Source: Thiotrichaceae bacterium
Lineage (GTDB): Bacteria > Pseudomonadota > Gammaproteobacteria > Thiotrichales > Thiotrichaceae
Direction: 5' to 3'
DNA length: 12,150 nt
Assembly (NCBI GenBank): GCA_015494435.1
Contig: WGBH01000424.1
Coordinates: 1-12,150 of the forward strand
Positions 1 through 6,087 of the stretch are shown here, piece by piece. Within the stretch, counting starts at the first letter, position 1, and each line of letters begins with the position of its first letter. The notes under the pieces are model-generated. The model saw only the letters and a list, made by a program, of their open reading frames with translations. It had not been told where the DNA came from and ran no database searches. The position numbers were made by a program, and so were the translations under genes.

Positions 1-42
1 TATATTAGGGTTAGGTATTGGCGTGACGTACATGTGGGATTA

Positions 43-250
43 GGGGTTAGGTTTTGGTGAAGGGTACATGACAGTGGCGGGGGTTAGGTTTTGGTTTAGG
101 GTACATGTGGTGGTGGGGGTTAGGTTTTGGTGAAGGGTACATGACAGTGGCGGGGGTTAGGTTTTGGTTTAGGGTACATGTGGTGGTGGGGGTTAGGTTT
201 TAGGGTGCATGACAAATAAACTTGTAAAGGGGTTAGGTTTATGTATAATA
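43..250 (+). repeat. Tandem 36/37-bp telomere-like repeat array (left)
   Basis: Four clean units run head to tail at 43-79, 80-115, 116-152 and 153-188, followed by two degenerate ones to about 250. Each starts GGGGTTAGGTTTTGGT, continues with GAAGGGTACATG or TTAGGGTACATG, and ends in either ACAGTGGCG (37 bp) or TGGTGGTG (36 bp). The two types alternate. The spacing is far too regular for chance. The units are non-coding and probably bind the telomere resolvase or another telomere protein (inference). Confidence 0.9.
222..249 (+). promoter_or_regulatory. Predicted protelomerase promoter in the left repeat
   Basis: TTGTAA (222-227), a 16-bp spacer and a consensus TATAAT (244-249) lie about 40 bp before the protelomerase ATG. 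The right terminal repeat lacks this TATAAT at the matching place, so the promoter is specific to the left end. An inverted repeat (GGGGTTAGGTT at 229-239, AACCTAACCC at 264-273) brackets the -10 box, so the telomere protein could repress its own gene (inference). Confidence 0.55.
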
Positions 251-288
251 GGGTACATGACAATAACCTAACCCTCTAAGGCGCAACC

Positions 289-1839
289 ATGAATACAAAA
301 CCAAAACATAAGAAAAGTAGAAACGTATCGGGATTACCTGAACTAAAAAACTATGCCGTCGAGGGCGTAAAGCAGGTCGATTATTGGGATAAGTCAAATA
401 CGGATGATTCAGATGATTTAGGAAAAAACCCGCCATTTAAACGCCCTAGCCGCAGCGCACATACCCCTAGCGTTAAAACTAAATATTATAAACGCATTGC
501 TCAGCATATTAAAAATCGGCTATTTGATAGTAAATCTAAAAAATCGAAAACCATATTGCTCGGAACATTTCGGCGTTACCTAAGTATCATACGACGCGAA
601 ATAAAAATGAAGGTCAATAGTCACCATCCTGAATTTGTTTCCAATATAGAAAAACTCTGTCAAGCGTACCCACAATACAAAGACGTGGTTCAGCATCTTC
701 CCGCTTTAGATGCCGATACGATTGGAGGCGAATACAAGCACGCTCTGGATGTTCTGAAAGATAAAGTGAAACAAGATGCCGATGCGATGTATAACAAGTT
801 GAGAAAAATCGAGTACAAACATCCCATCATGGCATTCTTGACAATAAGTGACGTTCAATATGCGCGATGGAATGAAGAACTCAATACGAATCTGGCACAG
901 CGCAAGAATAATCAAGTCGAGTTTAATTATCATGAAATTATGAAAATCATTGATTATTGCTTTGAGAAAAATGACTTTTATCATCTGCTTACGGGCATTG
1001 CACTGGCAACGGGGCGACGCGCGGTTGAAATTGTCTATCAAGGCGATTTTAAGAAAAAGGGTCAGTTTGAACTCACTTTTAGCGGTCAAGCTAAAAAAGG
1101 GGTCGGCATTAAAACCAAGCCTTATAACATCCCTACGGTCGTCGATGCTGGTCGAATTATGAAGGCTTTCCAAACACTGCGAAAATCCGAACTTTATCGT
1201 GAAATAAAAAAGGCGCATGGCGATAAACCTGAAAAAATACGCAATGCGGCGATCAATCAAAAAATCGGGCGACACAGTAACTATACGGCTAAACGCTTGC
1301 TTGATCCTGATGCCACCACTGCGAGCAATGGTTCTGTTAAGAGTTCACGGAAATTTAAGGACACCCGCGCTATCGCGGTCAGAATTGCGCTGGATATGAT
1401 TCGACCTGAACGGTTTAGTCACGTCGATGAAAATGCTTTCATTGCTGCATACTGTGGGCATACATCGTATAAAGAATCGAGCAATTATCAACATGTCAAA
1501 ATTAGTACAGAACCTTCACAGCGTAAGCCGACTGAACAATCGGTTGAAAAATTCACAGAAAATAAAACGAAAGTGAAGGCGGTGGATATATCCGCTTTAG
1601 AAGCAATGGATAGTCTGATCGAACAAACACGCGATAGAGGCGTAATGAAGCAACATCAGCGCGTTAAAGCATTGGCATTACGCATTAACTGGAAGCTAAC
1701 CCAATCCGCTATCTACAAAGGGCGAAAGGTGAACGGTGAAGTCATTAAAGCGGGCGGGTCGCTACCTATTGTTAAACGTTATTTAGCCGTTAGAGGCATG
1801 GCGGATGCGATTAAAAAGCATCATGATAATAATCAATAA
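289..1839 (+). CDS. Protelomerase (hairpin telomere resolvase), TelN/TelK type
   Basis: Cuts replicated head-to-head telomeres and reseals them as covalently closed hairpins. The 516-aa protein has the tyrosine-recombinase-like catalytic set of protelomerases: TGRR at 242-244 (catalytic Arg), a QAKK lysine loop at 267-270, the KDTR box with K357 and R360, GH at 390-391 and the nucleophile in NYQHVKI at Y400. The K-x-x-R spacing and the nine-residue H-to-Y spacing match TelK (K380/R383, H416/Y425). The N-terminus (1-110) is Lys/Arg-rich, as expected for the DNA-clamping part; residues 450-510 form a basic C-terminal domain. It is shorter than TelN/TelK (about 630-640 aa) and longer than ResT/TelA (about 440-450 aa). 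The ATG follows CTAAGGCGCAACC, giving a plausible AAGG ribosome site. It lies directly inside the left telomere and is transcribed alone. Confidence 0.93.
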   Translation: MNTKPKHKKSRNVSGLPELKNYAVEGVKQVDYWDKSNTDDSDDLGKNPPFKRPSRSAHTPSVKTKYYKRIAQHIKNRLFDSKSKKSKTILLGTFRRYLSIIRREIKMKVNSHHPEFVSNIEKLCQAYPQYKDVVQHLPALDADTIGGEYKHALDVLKDKVKQDADAMYNKLRKIEYKHPIMAFLTISDVQYARWNEELNTNLAQRKNNQVEFNYHEIMKIIDYCFEKNDFYHLLTGIALATGRRAVEIVYQGDFKKKGQFELTFSGQAKKGVGIKTKPYNIPTVVDAGRIMKAFQTLRKSELYREIKKAHGDKPEKIRNAAINQKIGRHSNYTAKRLLDPDATTASNGSVKSSRKFKDTRAIAVRIALDMIRPERFSHVDENAFIAAYCGHTSYKESSNYQHVKISTEPSQRKPTEQSVEKFTENKTKVKAVDISALEAMDSLIEQTRDRGVMKQHQRVKALALRINWKLTQSAIYKGRKVNGEVIKAGGSLPIVKRYLAVRGMADAIKKHHDNNQ

Positions 1840-1858
1840 TTAAAAAAATAGAAGGTAC

Positions 1859-1887
1859 AAAAGCCGGCTTAATCGCAGGCTTTTTTT
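1859..1887 (+). terminator. Rho-independent terminator after the protelomerase gene
   Basis: AAAAGCC (1859-1865) pairs with GGCTTTT (1878-1884), loop of about 12 nt, followed by a T run. It begins 20 bp after the stop codon. Confidence 0.85.
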
Positions 1888-1916
1888 ATGCCTGAAAATA
1901 TCAAAATAAGCATCAT

Positions 1917-1980
1917 AAAATGATACATAAAACTAATTATAACAACTCCTTATGATATAATTAAGACTTCAAAATGATAC
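1917..1980 (+). promoter_or_regulatory. Promoter and putative operator boxes of the 51-aa RHH gene
   Basis: TGATATAAT at 1953-1961 is a perfect extended -10 (TGnTATAAT) without a good -35. The direct repeats AAAATGATAC at 1917-1926 and 1971-1980 flank it, and a related ATGATATAAT overlaps the -10 itself. Small ribbon-helix-helix proteins commonly repress their own promoter through such boxes; that assignment is inference. Confidence 0.5.
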
Positions 1981-1998
1981 CTAATAGAGATATGAAAT

Positions 1999-2154
1999 AT
2001 GAATGAATTTGTCAATACACGGGTCAGAATCCCAACCGATTTGCACCACTGGCTAAAGAAACACGCCAAAGAAAACTACACCTCAAAACATGGCGTAATT
2101 ATTCAAGCCATTAAAAAATCAAAGGATCAACACGAACAACAGCAAGCCGCATAA
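1999..2154 (+). CDS. Small ribbon-helix-helix (Arc/MetJ-like) DNA-binding protein
   Basis: A 51-aa protein starting MNEFVNTRVRIPTDL. A short polar beta strand (VNTRVRIP) is followed by two helices (DLHHWLKKHAKEN and SKHGVIIQAIKKS), the layout of a ribbon-helix-helix transcription factor that binds DNA as a dimer through the paired strands. It ends in a Gln-rich tail. The ATG at 1999 is preferred because the ATG at 1992 runs into a stop after four codons. It stands between the protelomerase terminator and the four-gene operon, so it may regulate itself, that operon or replication. There is no toxin gene next to it, so it is not an obvious antitoxin. Confidence 0.72.
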   Translation: MNEFVNTRVRIPTDLHHWLKKHAKENYTSKHGVIIQAIKKSKDQHEQQQAA

Positions 2155-2182
2155 AAAGCCCCAAAGCCTAAGCCTTGAGGCG

Positions 2183-2220
2183 ATTAGATAAGACAGGACT
2201 GCAATCCCGTCCCATCTGAT
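2183..2220 (+). promoter_or_regulatory. Stem-loop in the leader of the four-gene operon
   Basis: ATTAGAT (2183-2189) pairs with ATCTGAT (2214-2220) with one G-U pair, and GGAC pairs with GTCC inside it. No U-tract follows, so it is not a standard terminator. It sits between the RHH gene and the operon start and could be a leader structure or an operator. Confidence 0.35.
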
Positions 2221-2255
2221 ACCAAACCCTAAAAACTCAACAAAGAGGATTCAGC

Positions 2256-2591
2256 ATGGCTGATTCTAGCATCCGCGCACACGCGCACAATAAAAAAGCA
2301 TTTTTAACGTACATCGCTACACTCAACGAGCAAGCAAAAAATCAATTGTTTGAACTCCTACCCCTGATTATTTCCGAAAAAATAGAGAATGATAGAAAAA
2401 CGCTATTGGTGCTCACTGACAACGGACAACAACGCTATACGGGGCTTTCTCTCGATATTGCGACCACAACCTATCTATCGCCCCTTAGACGCGCTCTAAG
2501 CGACGTACAGCACGGTATAAGCGTCGATATTGCGTTCTATGCGATTGACCGCCACGACAAGCATATGAACCTCAGTGGGGTGCAGTCATGA
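2256..2591 (+). CDS. Hypothetical soluble protein, first gene of the membrane operon
   Basis: Not recognised. 111 aa, no signal peptide or membrane segment. It starts MADSSIRAHAHNKKAF, has a helical N-terminal half (YIATLNEQAKNQLFELLPLI), a probable beta segment (KTLLVLTDNGQQRYTG) and a C-terminal part rich in His and Asp (YAIDRHDKHMN). A good ribosome site (AAAGAGGA) precedes the ATG. Its stop overlaps the next start as ATGA, so the two genes are translationally coupled and probably act together. Confidence 0.75.
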   Translation: MADSSIRAHAHNKKAFLTYIATLNEQAKNQLFELLPLIISEKIENDRKTLLVLTDNGQQRYTGLSLDIATTTYLSPLRRALSDVQHGISVDIAFYAIDRHDKHMNLSGVQS

Positions 2592-2887
2592 AACCATTTA
2601 CTAAGTTAAATAAAACGGATGAGAGAGCCTCACTCAGTCACGCCGAATTAATCGCTTTGTTTGAATGGGTCTCCGTAATTTTTGCATATGCGTGGTGGGC
2701 CGTCATTATCGTTTATTATGGTCTACTCGATAGCCGTGTTAGCACGGGGTATCAACTTTCATCCCTACCTATCGTTGTCGTTTCTCTCGCACTGGTGCAA
2801 ACCCTAAAACTCTCAATGAAAGAAAATAAGCGACTGCTATCAACGCTGTCAGTTGTCGGGTTGTTTGTGAGTGGATTGTTAGCTTAA
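2588..2887 (+). CDS. Small membrane protein with three predicted transmembrane segments
   Basis: Not recognised. 99 aa with hydrophobic stretches at about 22-46 (containing WVSVIFAYAWWAVIIVYYG), 59-75 and 83-99. The first 20 residues and the 76-82 loop (MKENKRL) are charged. It could be a small inner-membrane partner of the next, larger membrane protein, which follows after 13 bp. The 4-nt ATGA overlap with the upstream gene supports the start. No holin or transporter signature could be identified. Confidence 0.72.
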   Translation: MKPFTKLNKTDERASLSHAELIALFEWVSVIFAYAWWAVIIVYYGLLDSRVSTGYQLSSLPIVVVSLALVQTLKLSMKENKRLLSTLSVVGLFVSGLLA

Positions 2888-2900
2888 AAGGGGAAAAATC

Positions 2901-4499
2901 ATGGCGGTTTATATTCTATCTGCGTTGCTAATTATTATTTTAGCCTTCGCCATTTATCAACTATCGAAAGCTTCAGAAGTTGAAGCAGAAATTAAAAAAC
3001 TCAAAAAAAGAAATCAATTATCGTTAATGGAGGAATTAAGGGCGGCTGAAAAAGTCGTCTGGTTATGTTTTACAGGCGGTTTATTATTAACCGCGAATTA
3101 TGCCATTACTTATTTTTCAGGTTCTGAATTAGTTAATATTCCTGATTGGAGTTTTATTCAATGGTCGGGGGCATTCATTGGTTTAGTCGTGGCTGTGAGT
3201 ATTACCTTTATTCAAAAAGTTTTATACAGTTCACCCACCCACTCCAAAGCAGGTTTAGTGGTTACAACACTGGTTTTAACCTTTGTCATCATTTCTGAAA
3301 TTGGCGCACCGATTGAAAAAGAGGGCATGAAAATGAAAGAAGCCTCTCAAAATTCAGCCGTGTTTAAAGCCGTTGTAAGCGGAATTACAAGCAAAACCGA
3401 CGCAGGGACAAGCTACTCAATGCAAATCGCCGCTGCAACCGCTGAAAAAGCCCAACATGAATTTGAGCTACAACGCTGTGAACGTCATACCAGTAAAGGC
3501 GAAAAACGGGTTAAACGCTGTGAGGACTTCGAGAATAAAGCCATTATGCAGGCGCAAGCAAAGATTGACAGCTATCAATCCAGCGCAAACACGACCACCA
3601 ACAGCAACGAGAACAGCCGCCTTGCACTGATTCAGCAAGCAAAAGCACTGGAACACAACACAGACAATCACAGTGAGCTGGTCAAGCTAACGGCTTCAAT
3701 ACTGGGTGCAAACTTCTTAGACGCGATGATGTTTCTTAGCTTGGTGCTAATCGTTGCCTTTGAAGCAGGCTTTCACTTTGTGGGGTCACGGGTCGGATTA
3801 CTCAAAACTGCATTGGGTGAAATGGGAAATAAGCAAATACTACGAGCGCAAGAATTAGCGACCCTTAAAAGCGAAAAACGCTTTAAGGATAAAACGTGGA
3901 ATTTGAAAGGTAAGCAAAAAGGCGACAGCGTAGAGAACGGGAAGGGATACACACCTGCGACCGCGCTTCAATCTGAACAGCCTGCTTCTAAATCTACAGA
4001 TGGAATCGAAAGTTTAGGCATAAAAACCAGCGCAATGAAAGCCGCAAACGAGCATAACTATCAAGCATCAAAACCGACAAAAAACAACCGACGTAAAAAC
4101 CCTGCCAGCGTTGATAGACAGGGTGTTTCAACAGGTGATGATAAGCCAAGTTCAGACCCTGCCGACAGGGTTAGTAAAACCCTGCCGACAGGGTTAGAAA
4201 CAAAAAATGAACGTGTGAAAAATCAGATAACAGGCACTGATTTTGATGAACTGTATAAGCACGTTAAAACTAAAATTAATGAAGGTGAAAAACTGAGTGT
4301 TACCAATATGCGAAAGATTGCACACTCACACATTAAGGACAATCCAGACCTAAAAAACACCTCGCTATCCATTCCAGAAACGAGCTATTTAGTTGATAAA
4401 ATCAGAGACAAAATGATCAATGAAAACTTTATTATTGATAACCCTGACTACACCAACGGCAAAGCTAAATACTTACTCGCAGGAAAGGATAAAACATGA
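2901..4499 (+). CDS. Multi-spanning membrane protein with a DNA-binding-like C-terminal domain
   Basis: Not recognised; 532 aa. Predicted membrane segments lie at about 2-20, 52-72, 87-106, 117-135 and 270-293. The first is followed by a charged coiled coil (24-50). The loop 136-268 between segments four and five is helical and Gln/Ala/Glu-rich with two cysteines (192, 207), so it may be an extracytoplasmic coiled-coil domain with a disulfide if oriented outward. After segment five a long, low-complexity, Lys/Ser/Asn-rich linker (310-440) leads to a compact domain at about 445-532 with helices (DFDELYKHVKTKI, SVTNMRKIAHSHI, TSYLVDKIRDKMI) and an end resembling the wing of a winged helix. A membrane protein with a DNA-binding tail on a linear plasmid without ParAB suggests replicon tethering or segregation; this is inference. 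Ribosome site AAAAGGGGAAA precedes the start. Confidence 0.78.
   Translation: MAVYILSALLIIILAFAIYQLSKASEVEAEIKKLKKRNQLSLMEELRAAEKVVWLCFTGGLLLTANYAITYFSGSELVNIPDWSFIQWSGAFIGLVVAVSITFIQKVLYSSPTHSKAGLVVTTLVLTFVIISEIGAPIEKEGMKMKEASQNSAVFKAVVSGITSKTDAGTSYSMQIAAATAEKAQHEFELQRCERHTSKGEKRVKRCEDFENKAIMQAQAKIDSYQSSANTTTNSNENSRLALIQQAKALEHNTDNHSELVKLTASILGANFLDAMMFLSLVLIVAFEAGFHFVGSRVGLLKTALGEMGNKQILRAQELATLKSEKRFKDKTWNLKGKQKGDSVENGKGYTPATALQSEQPASKSTDGIESLGIKTSAMKAANEHNYQASKPTKNNRRKNPASVDRQGVSTGDDKPSSDPADRVSKTLPTGLETKNERVKNQITGTDFDELYKHVKTKINEGEKLSVTNMRKIAHSHIKDNPDLKNTSLSIPETSYLVDKIRDKMINENFIIDNPDYTNGKAKYLLAGKDKT
4099..4197 (+). repeat. Palindromic DNA repeats inside the 532-aa gene
   Basis: ACCCTGCCGACAGGGTTAG occurs exactly at 4156-4174 and again at 4179-4197, each with a hairpin core CCCTG-CCGA-CAGGG. 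A diverged copy (CCCTGCC ... GACAGGG) lies at about 4100-4125. The two exact copies are 23 bp apart and so are translated in different frames (DPADRV versus TLPTGL). What is conserved is therefore the DNA, not the peptide. Confidence 0.75.
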
Positions 4500-4627
4500 T
4501 TGGTTGCTTTCTATTTGGCTTGCTCTTTCTACCTGTCACCGTGTTAGTGGCAAGTTTATACATTATCGCAGTTAGATCAATGCACATGAGAACGGAACGA
4601 CTGATAAGTAAATGGAAGAAGAAATAG
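4496..4627 (+). CDS. Tiny single-span membrane protein, last gene of the operon
   Basis: 43 aa, starting MIGCFLFGLLFLPVTVLVAS. One long hydrophobic stretch (about 2-26) is followed by a basic tail ending ERLISKWKKK, which would place the C-terminus in the cytoplasm. The start overlaps the preceding stop as ATGA, so translation is coupled. A strong terminator begins 5 bp after the stop. The last ten codons and everything to the terminator are repeated near 6816, which shows that this gene end took part in a duplication. A lipoprotein or bacteriocin-lysis role was considered, but there is no clear lipobox. Confidence 0.65.
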   Translation: MIGCFLFGLLFLPVTVLVASLYIIAVRSMHMRTERLISKWKKK

Positions 4628-4632
4628 CTAAG

Positions 4633-4662
4633 AAGGGGTGCAGCGGGTTGCACCCTTTCTTT
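4633..4662 (+). terminator. Terminator of the four-gene membrane operon
   Basis: AAGGGGTGCA (4633-4642) pairs with TGCACCCTTT (4649-4658), loop GCGGGT, followed by CTTT. A near-identical copy lies at 6883-6913. Confidence 0.85.
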
Positions 4663-4677
4663 ATGTCCAGCGTTTAC

Positions 4678-4790
4678 GTTAAGCTTTAGAAGTGGGAAAT
4701 TCTCACTTCCAGAATTAAAAAAAGGTTTTTTAGGGGTCATAACGAGGGTCGAAGAAAATAAAAAAGTCTTAATTACCGCAATATAAATCT
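4678..4790. other. 113-bp segment absent from the second cassette copy
   Basis: The flanks GCGTTTAC (ending 4677) and TACAAATATGACAT (from 4791) are contiguous in the related copy at 6921-6938. This block is therefore an insertion in the first copy or a deletion in the second. It has no ORF of note. It contains an almost perfect 21-bp palindrome at 4689-4709 (GAAGTGGGAA-A-TTCTCACTTC, one G-T mismatch). Confidence 0.6.
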
Positions 4791-4961
4791 TACAAATATG
4801 ACATATATTCTCTCTTTTTATCATCTTTGATAAATTGAACAAAAAACTGACAAAAACAACGAGATTGCAACGAGTATTTGAACGTTAATCATCAATAAGT
4901 TGAACAAAAAACCATCAATGACCCCTAGTTTACCCCTAGGATTTAGCCGCTAAAATGCTGT

Positions 4962-5249
4962 TCAATGAAATTTTGTTGTCCATTTTCGGCGACTATGAAT
5001 CACAGCAATAATATTTAAATAATTATCAAATTTTTTATAAGCCACAATATAAGGCGTATCTGAAATAATCAGCTCTCTTACACCTTCAACCCGTGAAATA
5101 CGCCCTAACTGTGGATGATCCGCTAAATGATCAATAGCCACTTCAATTCGTTTTAGAACTTTTTGAGCATAAACAGGGTTTTCTAACGCAATATAATCAT
5201 AAACCGCATATAAATCAGATAAGGCATTCTGAGAAAATCGTATTTCCAT
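4962..5249 (-). CDS. RelE/ParE-family toxin
   Basis: 95 aa with the ParE/RelE layout: N-terminal strand MEIRFSQNALSDL, two helices (DLYAVYDYIAL and YAQKVLKRIEVAIDHLADHP), the family turn PQLGR, then the sheet (VRELIISDTPYIVAYK, LNIIAVIHSRRKW). The GRISRVEGVREL and VIHSRRKW motifs are typical of the ParE branch, whose members usually poison DNA gyrase, while RelE members cleave mRNA; sequence alone cannot tell which applies here. Its ATG overlaps the antitoxin stop by one base (TAATG), the usual antitoxin-first operon. It converges on the membrane operon across 330 bp. Post-segregational killing would stabilise the plasmid. Confidence 0.88.
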   Translation of the reverse strand: MEIRFSQNALSDLYAVYDYIALENPVYAQKVLKRIEVAIDHLADHPQLGRISRVEGVRELIISDTPYIVAYKKFDNYLNIIAVIHSRRKWTTKFH

Positions 5250-5488
5250 TATTTACCCCGTCTAAACGCTTTACGCCATTCAGATTCTGGCACAAATTCC
5301 CCTCGTTCAACCTGTTTAAGTCCTTCCTCTATGTGTTCGACCTGCCAGCGGTAAACCTCTAAATAGTGAGTTATCGCCTGATTGATGATGTAAGAACGGT
5401 CTCTATCCATTGATGCCGCAATATTATCAAGCTGCTTTCGTTGGTCGTCACCTGTTCTGAATGTGATGGTTGATGATTTTGCACCCAT
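5249..5488 (-). CDS. Ribbon-helix-helix antitoxin (ParD/CopG type)
   Basis: 79 aa from the ATG at 5488, chosen over an upstream ATG at 5551 because AGAGGA sits seven bases before it and the family begins here. The N-terminal strand SSTITFRTGDD and helices RKQLDNIAASM and RDRSYIINQAITHYL make a ribbon-helix-helix DNA-binding domain. The C-terminal EEGLKQVERGEFVPESEW is the acidic segment that wraps the toxin in ParD-like antitoxins. It neutralises the toxin encoded directly downstream and should repress the operon by binding the palindrome at 5512-5530. Confidence 0.86.
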   Translation of the reverse strand: MGAKSSTITFRTGDDQRKQLDNIAASMDRDRSYIINQAITHYLEVYRWQVEHIEEGLKQVERGEFVPESEWRKAFRRGK

Positions 5489-5511
5489 AATCGAATCCTC
5501 TTCTAGTTGTG

Positions 5512-5530
5512 TACATTGTCTTACAATGTA
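5512..5530 (-). promoter_or_regulatory. Operator palindrome of the ParDE-type operon
   Basis: A perfect inverted repeat with 8-bp arms and a 3-bp centre (TACATTGT-nnn-ACAATGTA) lies 24 bp upstream of the antitoxin start, where ribbon-helix-helix antitoxins normally bind. A possible -10 (TAAGAT on the minus strand) lies just upstream at about 5535-5540. Confidence 0.65.
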
Positions 5531-5594
5531 ATCTATCTTATTTGATCCCACTCAGAATAGAAAGCCAACACTAAAAAAAGGTACTCCTAAAGAA

Positions 5595-5689
5595 CTAACA
5601 GTACGGGTAGCAGATGCGCGGGGTTTTGCTAGTGCCTGCCATTTTGGGGGGCGTTTCGTTTCGCTTTGATATTTTTACAGTTCAGACAT
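5595..5689 (-). pseudogene. Broken copy of the short ORF intact at 7636-7803
   Basis: On the minus strand an ATG at 5687-5689 opens only MSEL and stops. Downstream in another frame the peptide SKRNETPPKMAGTSKTPRI continues and ends six codons later, whereas the homologous frame at 7636-7803 is open throughout. A small insertion near the start and a new stop have inactivated this copy. The strong DNA conservation of its core despite loss of the frame may reflect recent duplication or RNA-level function. Confidence 0.5.
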
Positions 5690-5753
5690 AGAGCATAAAA
5701 GCACACAATCAAAAGAAATGATGAAGTGCTTCATAAGATCAAGATCAAGAGAA

Positions 5754-5894
5754 ATATACTGGAAAACAAAGCTTGTTGGTCATCAAAAGCTAGTGGCTGG
5801 ACTCCCTACGGTCGCCATGTGAGATAGGGTTACATCTGCATGTTGGGGGAAGCAGAAAACTTCGATTTAATGCCCAATTTTTTTTCCAGTATAT
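5754..5894 (-). ncRNA. Candidate C4-like antisense RNA, cassette A
   Basis: ATATACTGGAAAA (5754-5766) and TTTTCCAGTATAT (5882-5894) are perfect 13-bp inverted arms closing a 141-nt segment. On the minus strand it contains a hairpin TGGCGAC-cgtaggga-GTC-ca-GCCA and a second stem TTGGG...CCCAA with GAAG...CTTC inside. In phage P1 the C4 RNA precedes icd and blocks its translation; here the segment likewise precedes a short ORF. Bases 5831-5838 can pair with 5683-5690, over the ORF start (8 bp, two G-U). The C4 assignment rests on layout and stems, not on a database match. Confidence 0.4.
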
Positions 5895-5936
5895 GGCTCT
5901 TTTAGCCCTGAAAAAAAGTACTCAAAAAAATGATAA

Positions 5937-5998
5937 ATTCCCGTCTTGAAATGGAACATTTTTAAATATATAAATCATGTTGACTTCAAGACGGGAAT
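5937..5998. repeat. Perfect 14-bp inverted repeat between cassette A and the pseudogene
   Basis: ATTCCCGTCTTGAA (5937-5950) and TTCAAGACGGGAAT (5985-5998) are exact inverted copies separated by 34 AT-rich bases, which contain a further short ACAT...ATGT pairing. A T/A-run flanks the right arm, so it may be a bidirectional terminator; a site for a recombinase or a cassette border is also possible. Confidence 0.6.
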
Positions 5999-6054
5999 GT
6001 TTAAAAAAAATTAATAATTATCATGTGTCTACACGTTATTTGCTTAAAAAACCC

Positions 6055-6084
6055 CTCACAAAAAAAACGTTAAATTTTTGTGAG
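6055..6084 (-). terminator. Terminator after the repeat-containing pseudogene
   Basis: Minus strand CTCACAAAAA pairs with TTTTTGTGAG; then GGGG and a run of six T follow. It starts 3 bp past the pseudogene stop. Confidence 0.65.
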
Positions 6085-6087
6085 CAT

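Larger units (their letters stand above)
1..275. repeat. Left terminal inverted repeat (telomere)
   Basis: Read inward, bases 1-131 are identical to the reverse complement of 12016-12146. Beyond that the two ends keep the same repeat units in different number and order. They agree again over a 25-bp block at the inner edge (251-275 here, 11916-11940 at the right). With a protelomerase gene starting at 289, this is best read as a hairpin-capped telomere; joined head to head, two copies would give the long palindrome that protelomerases resolve. The hairpin tip itself cannot be seen in linear sequence. Confidence 0.93.
5571..5915 (-). repeat. Conserved cassette flank, copy A (partner of 7685-7965)
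   Basis: This stretch upstream of the ParDE-type pair aligns with 7685-7965 upstream of the BrnTA pair. Identity is nearly complete in the core (5614-5670: GATGCGCGGGGTTTTGCT, then AGTGCCTGCCATTTT). Shorter shared words continue outward (CACAATCAAAAGA, GGTCGC, poly-T with CTCTT). It holds a short-ORF remnant and a structured RNA candidate, both listed separately. The TA genes downstream are unrelated, so this is a common module attached to different cargo. Confidence 0.75.

Noticed and set aside
43..188. Regular direct repeats of 36-37 bp resembling a CRISPR array
   Set aside because: The units abut with no unique spacers, they are mirrored at the other end, and no cas gene is present.
1..275. 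Eukaryotic telomere or eukaryotic contig because of TTAGGG words
   Set aside because: The array has complex 36/37-bp units with the G-strand in the wrong orientation, and all genes are bacterial with Shine-Dalgarno sites and operons.
706..1275. 189-aa open frame on the minus strand inside the protelomerase gene
   Set aside because: It is the antisense of a well-supported catalytic domain and has no ribosome site or recognisable motif.
2256..4627. Membrane operon as holin/spanin lysis genes or as a type IV secretion part
   Set aside because: There is no endolysin, no VirB-like or conjugation motif and no relaxase. The large C-terminal DNA-binding-like domain does not fit lysis genes.
5614..5670. 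Plus-strand reading DARGFASACHF conserved in both cassettes
   Set aside because: It has no start codon or ribosome site of its own. The minus strand fits the order RNA, short ORF, TA genes and is open with an ATG in copy B; near-identical DNA makes both strands look conserved. Not fully excluded.
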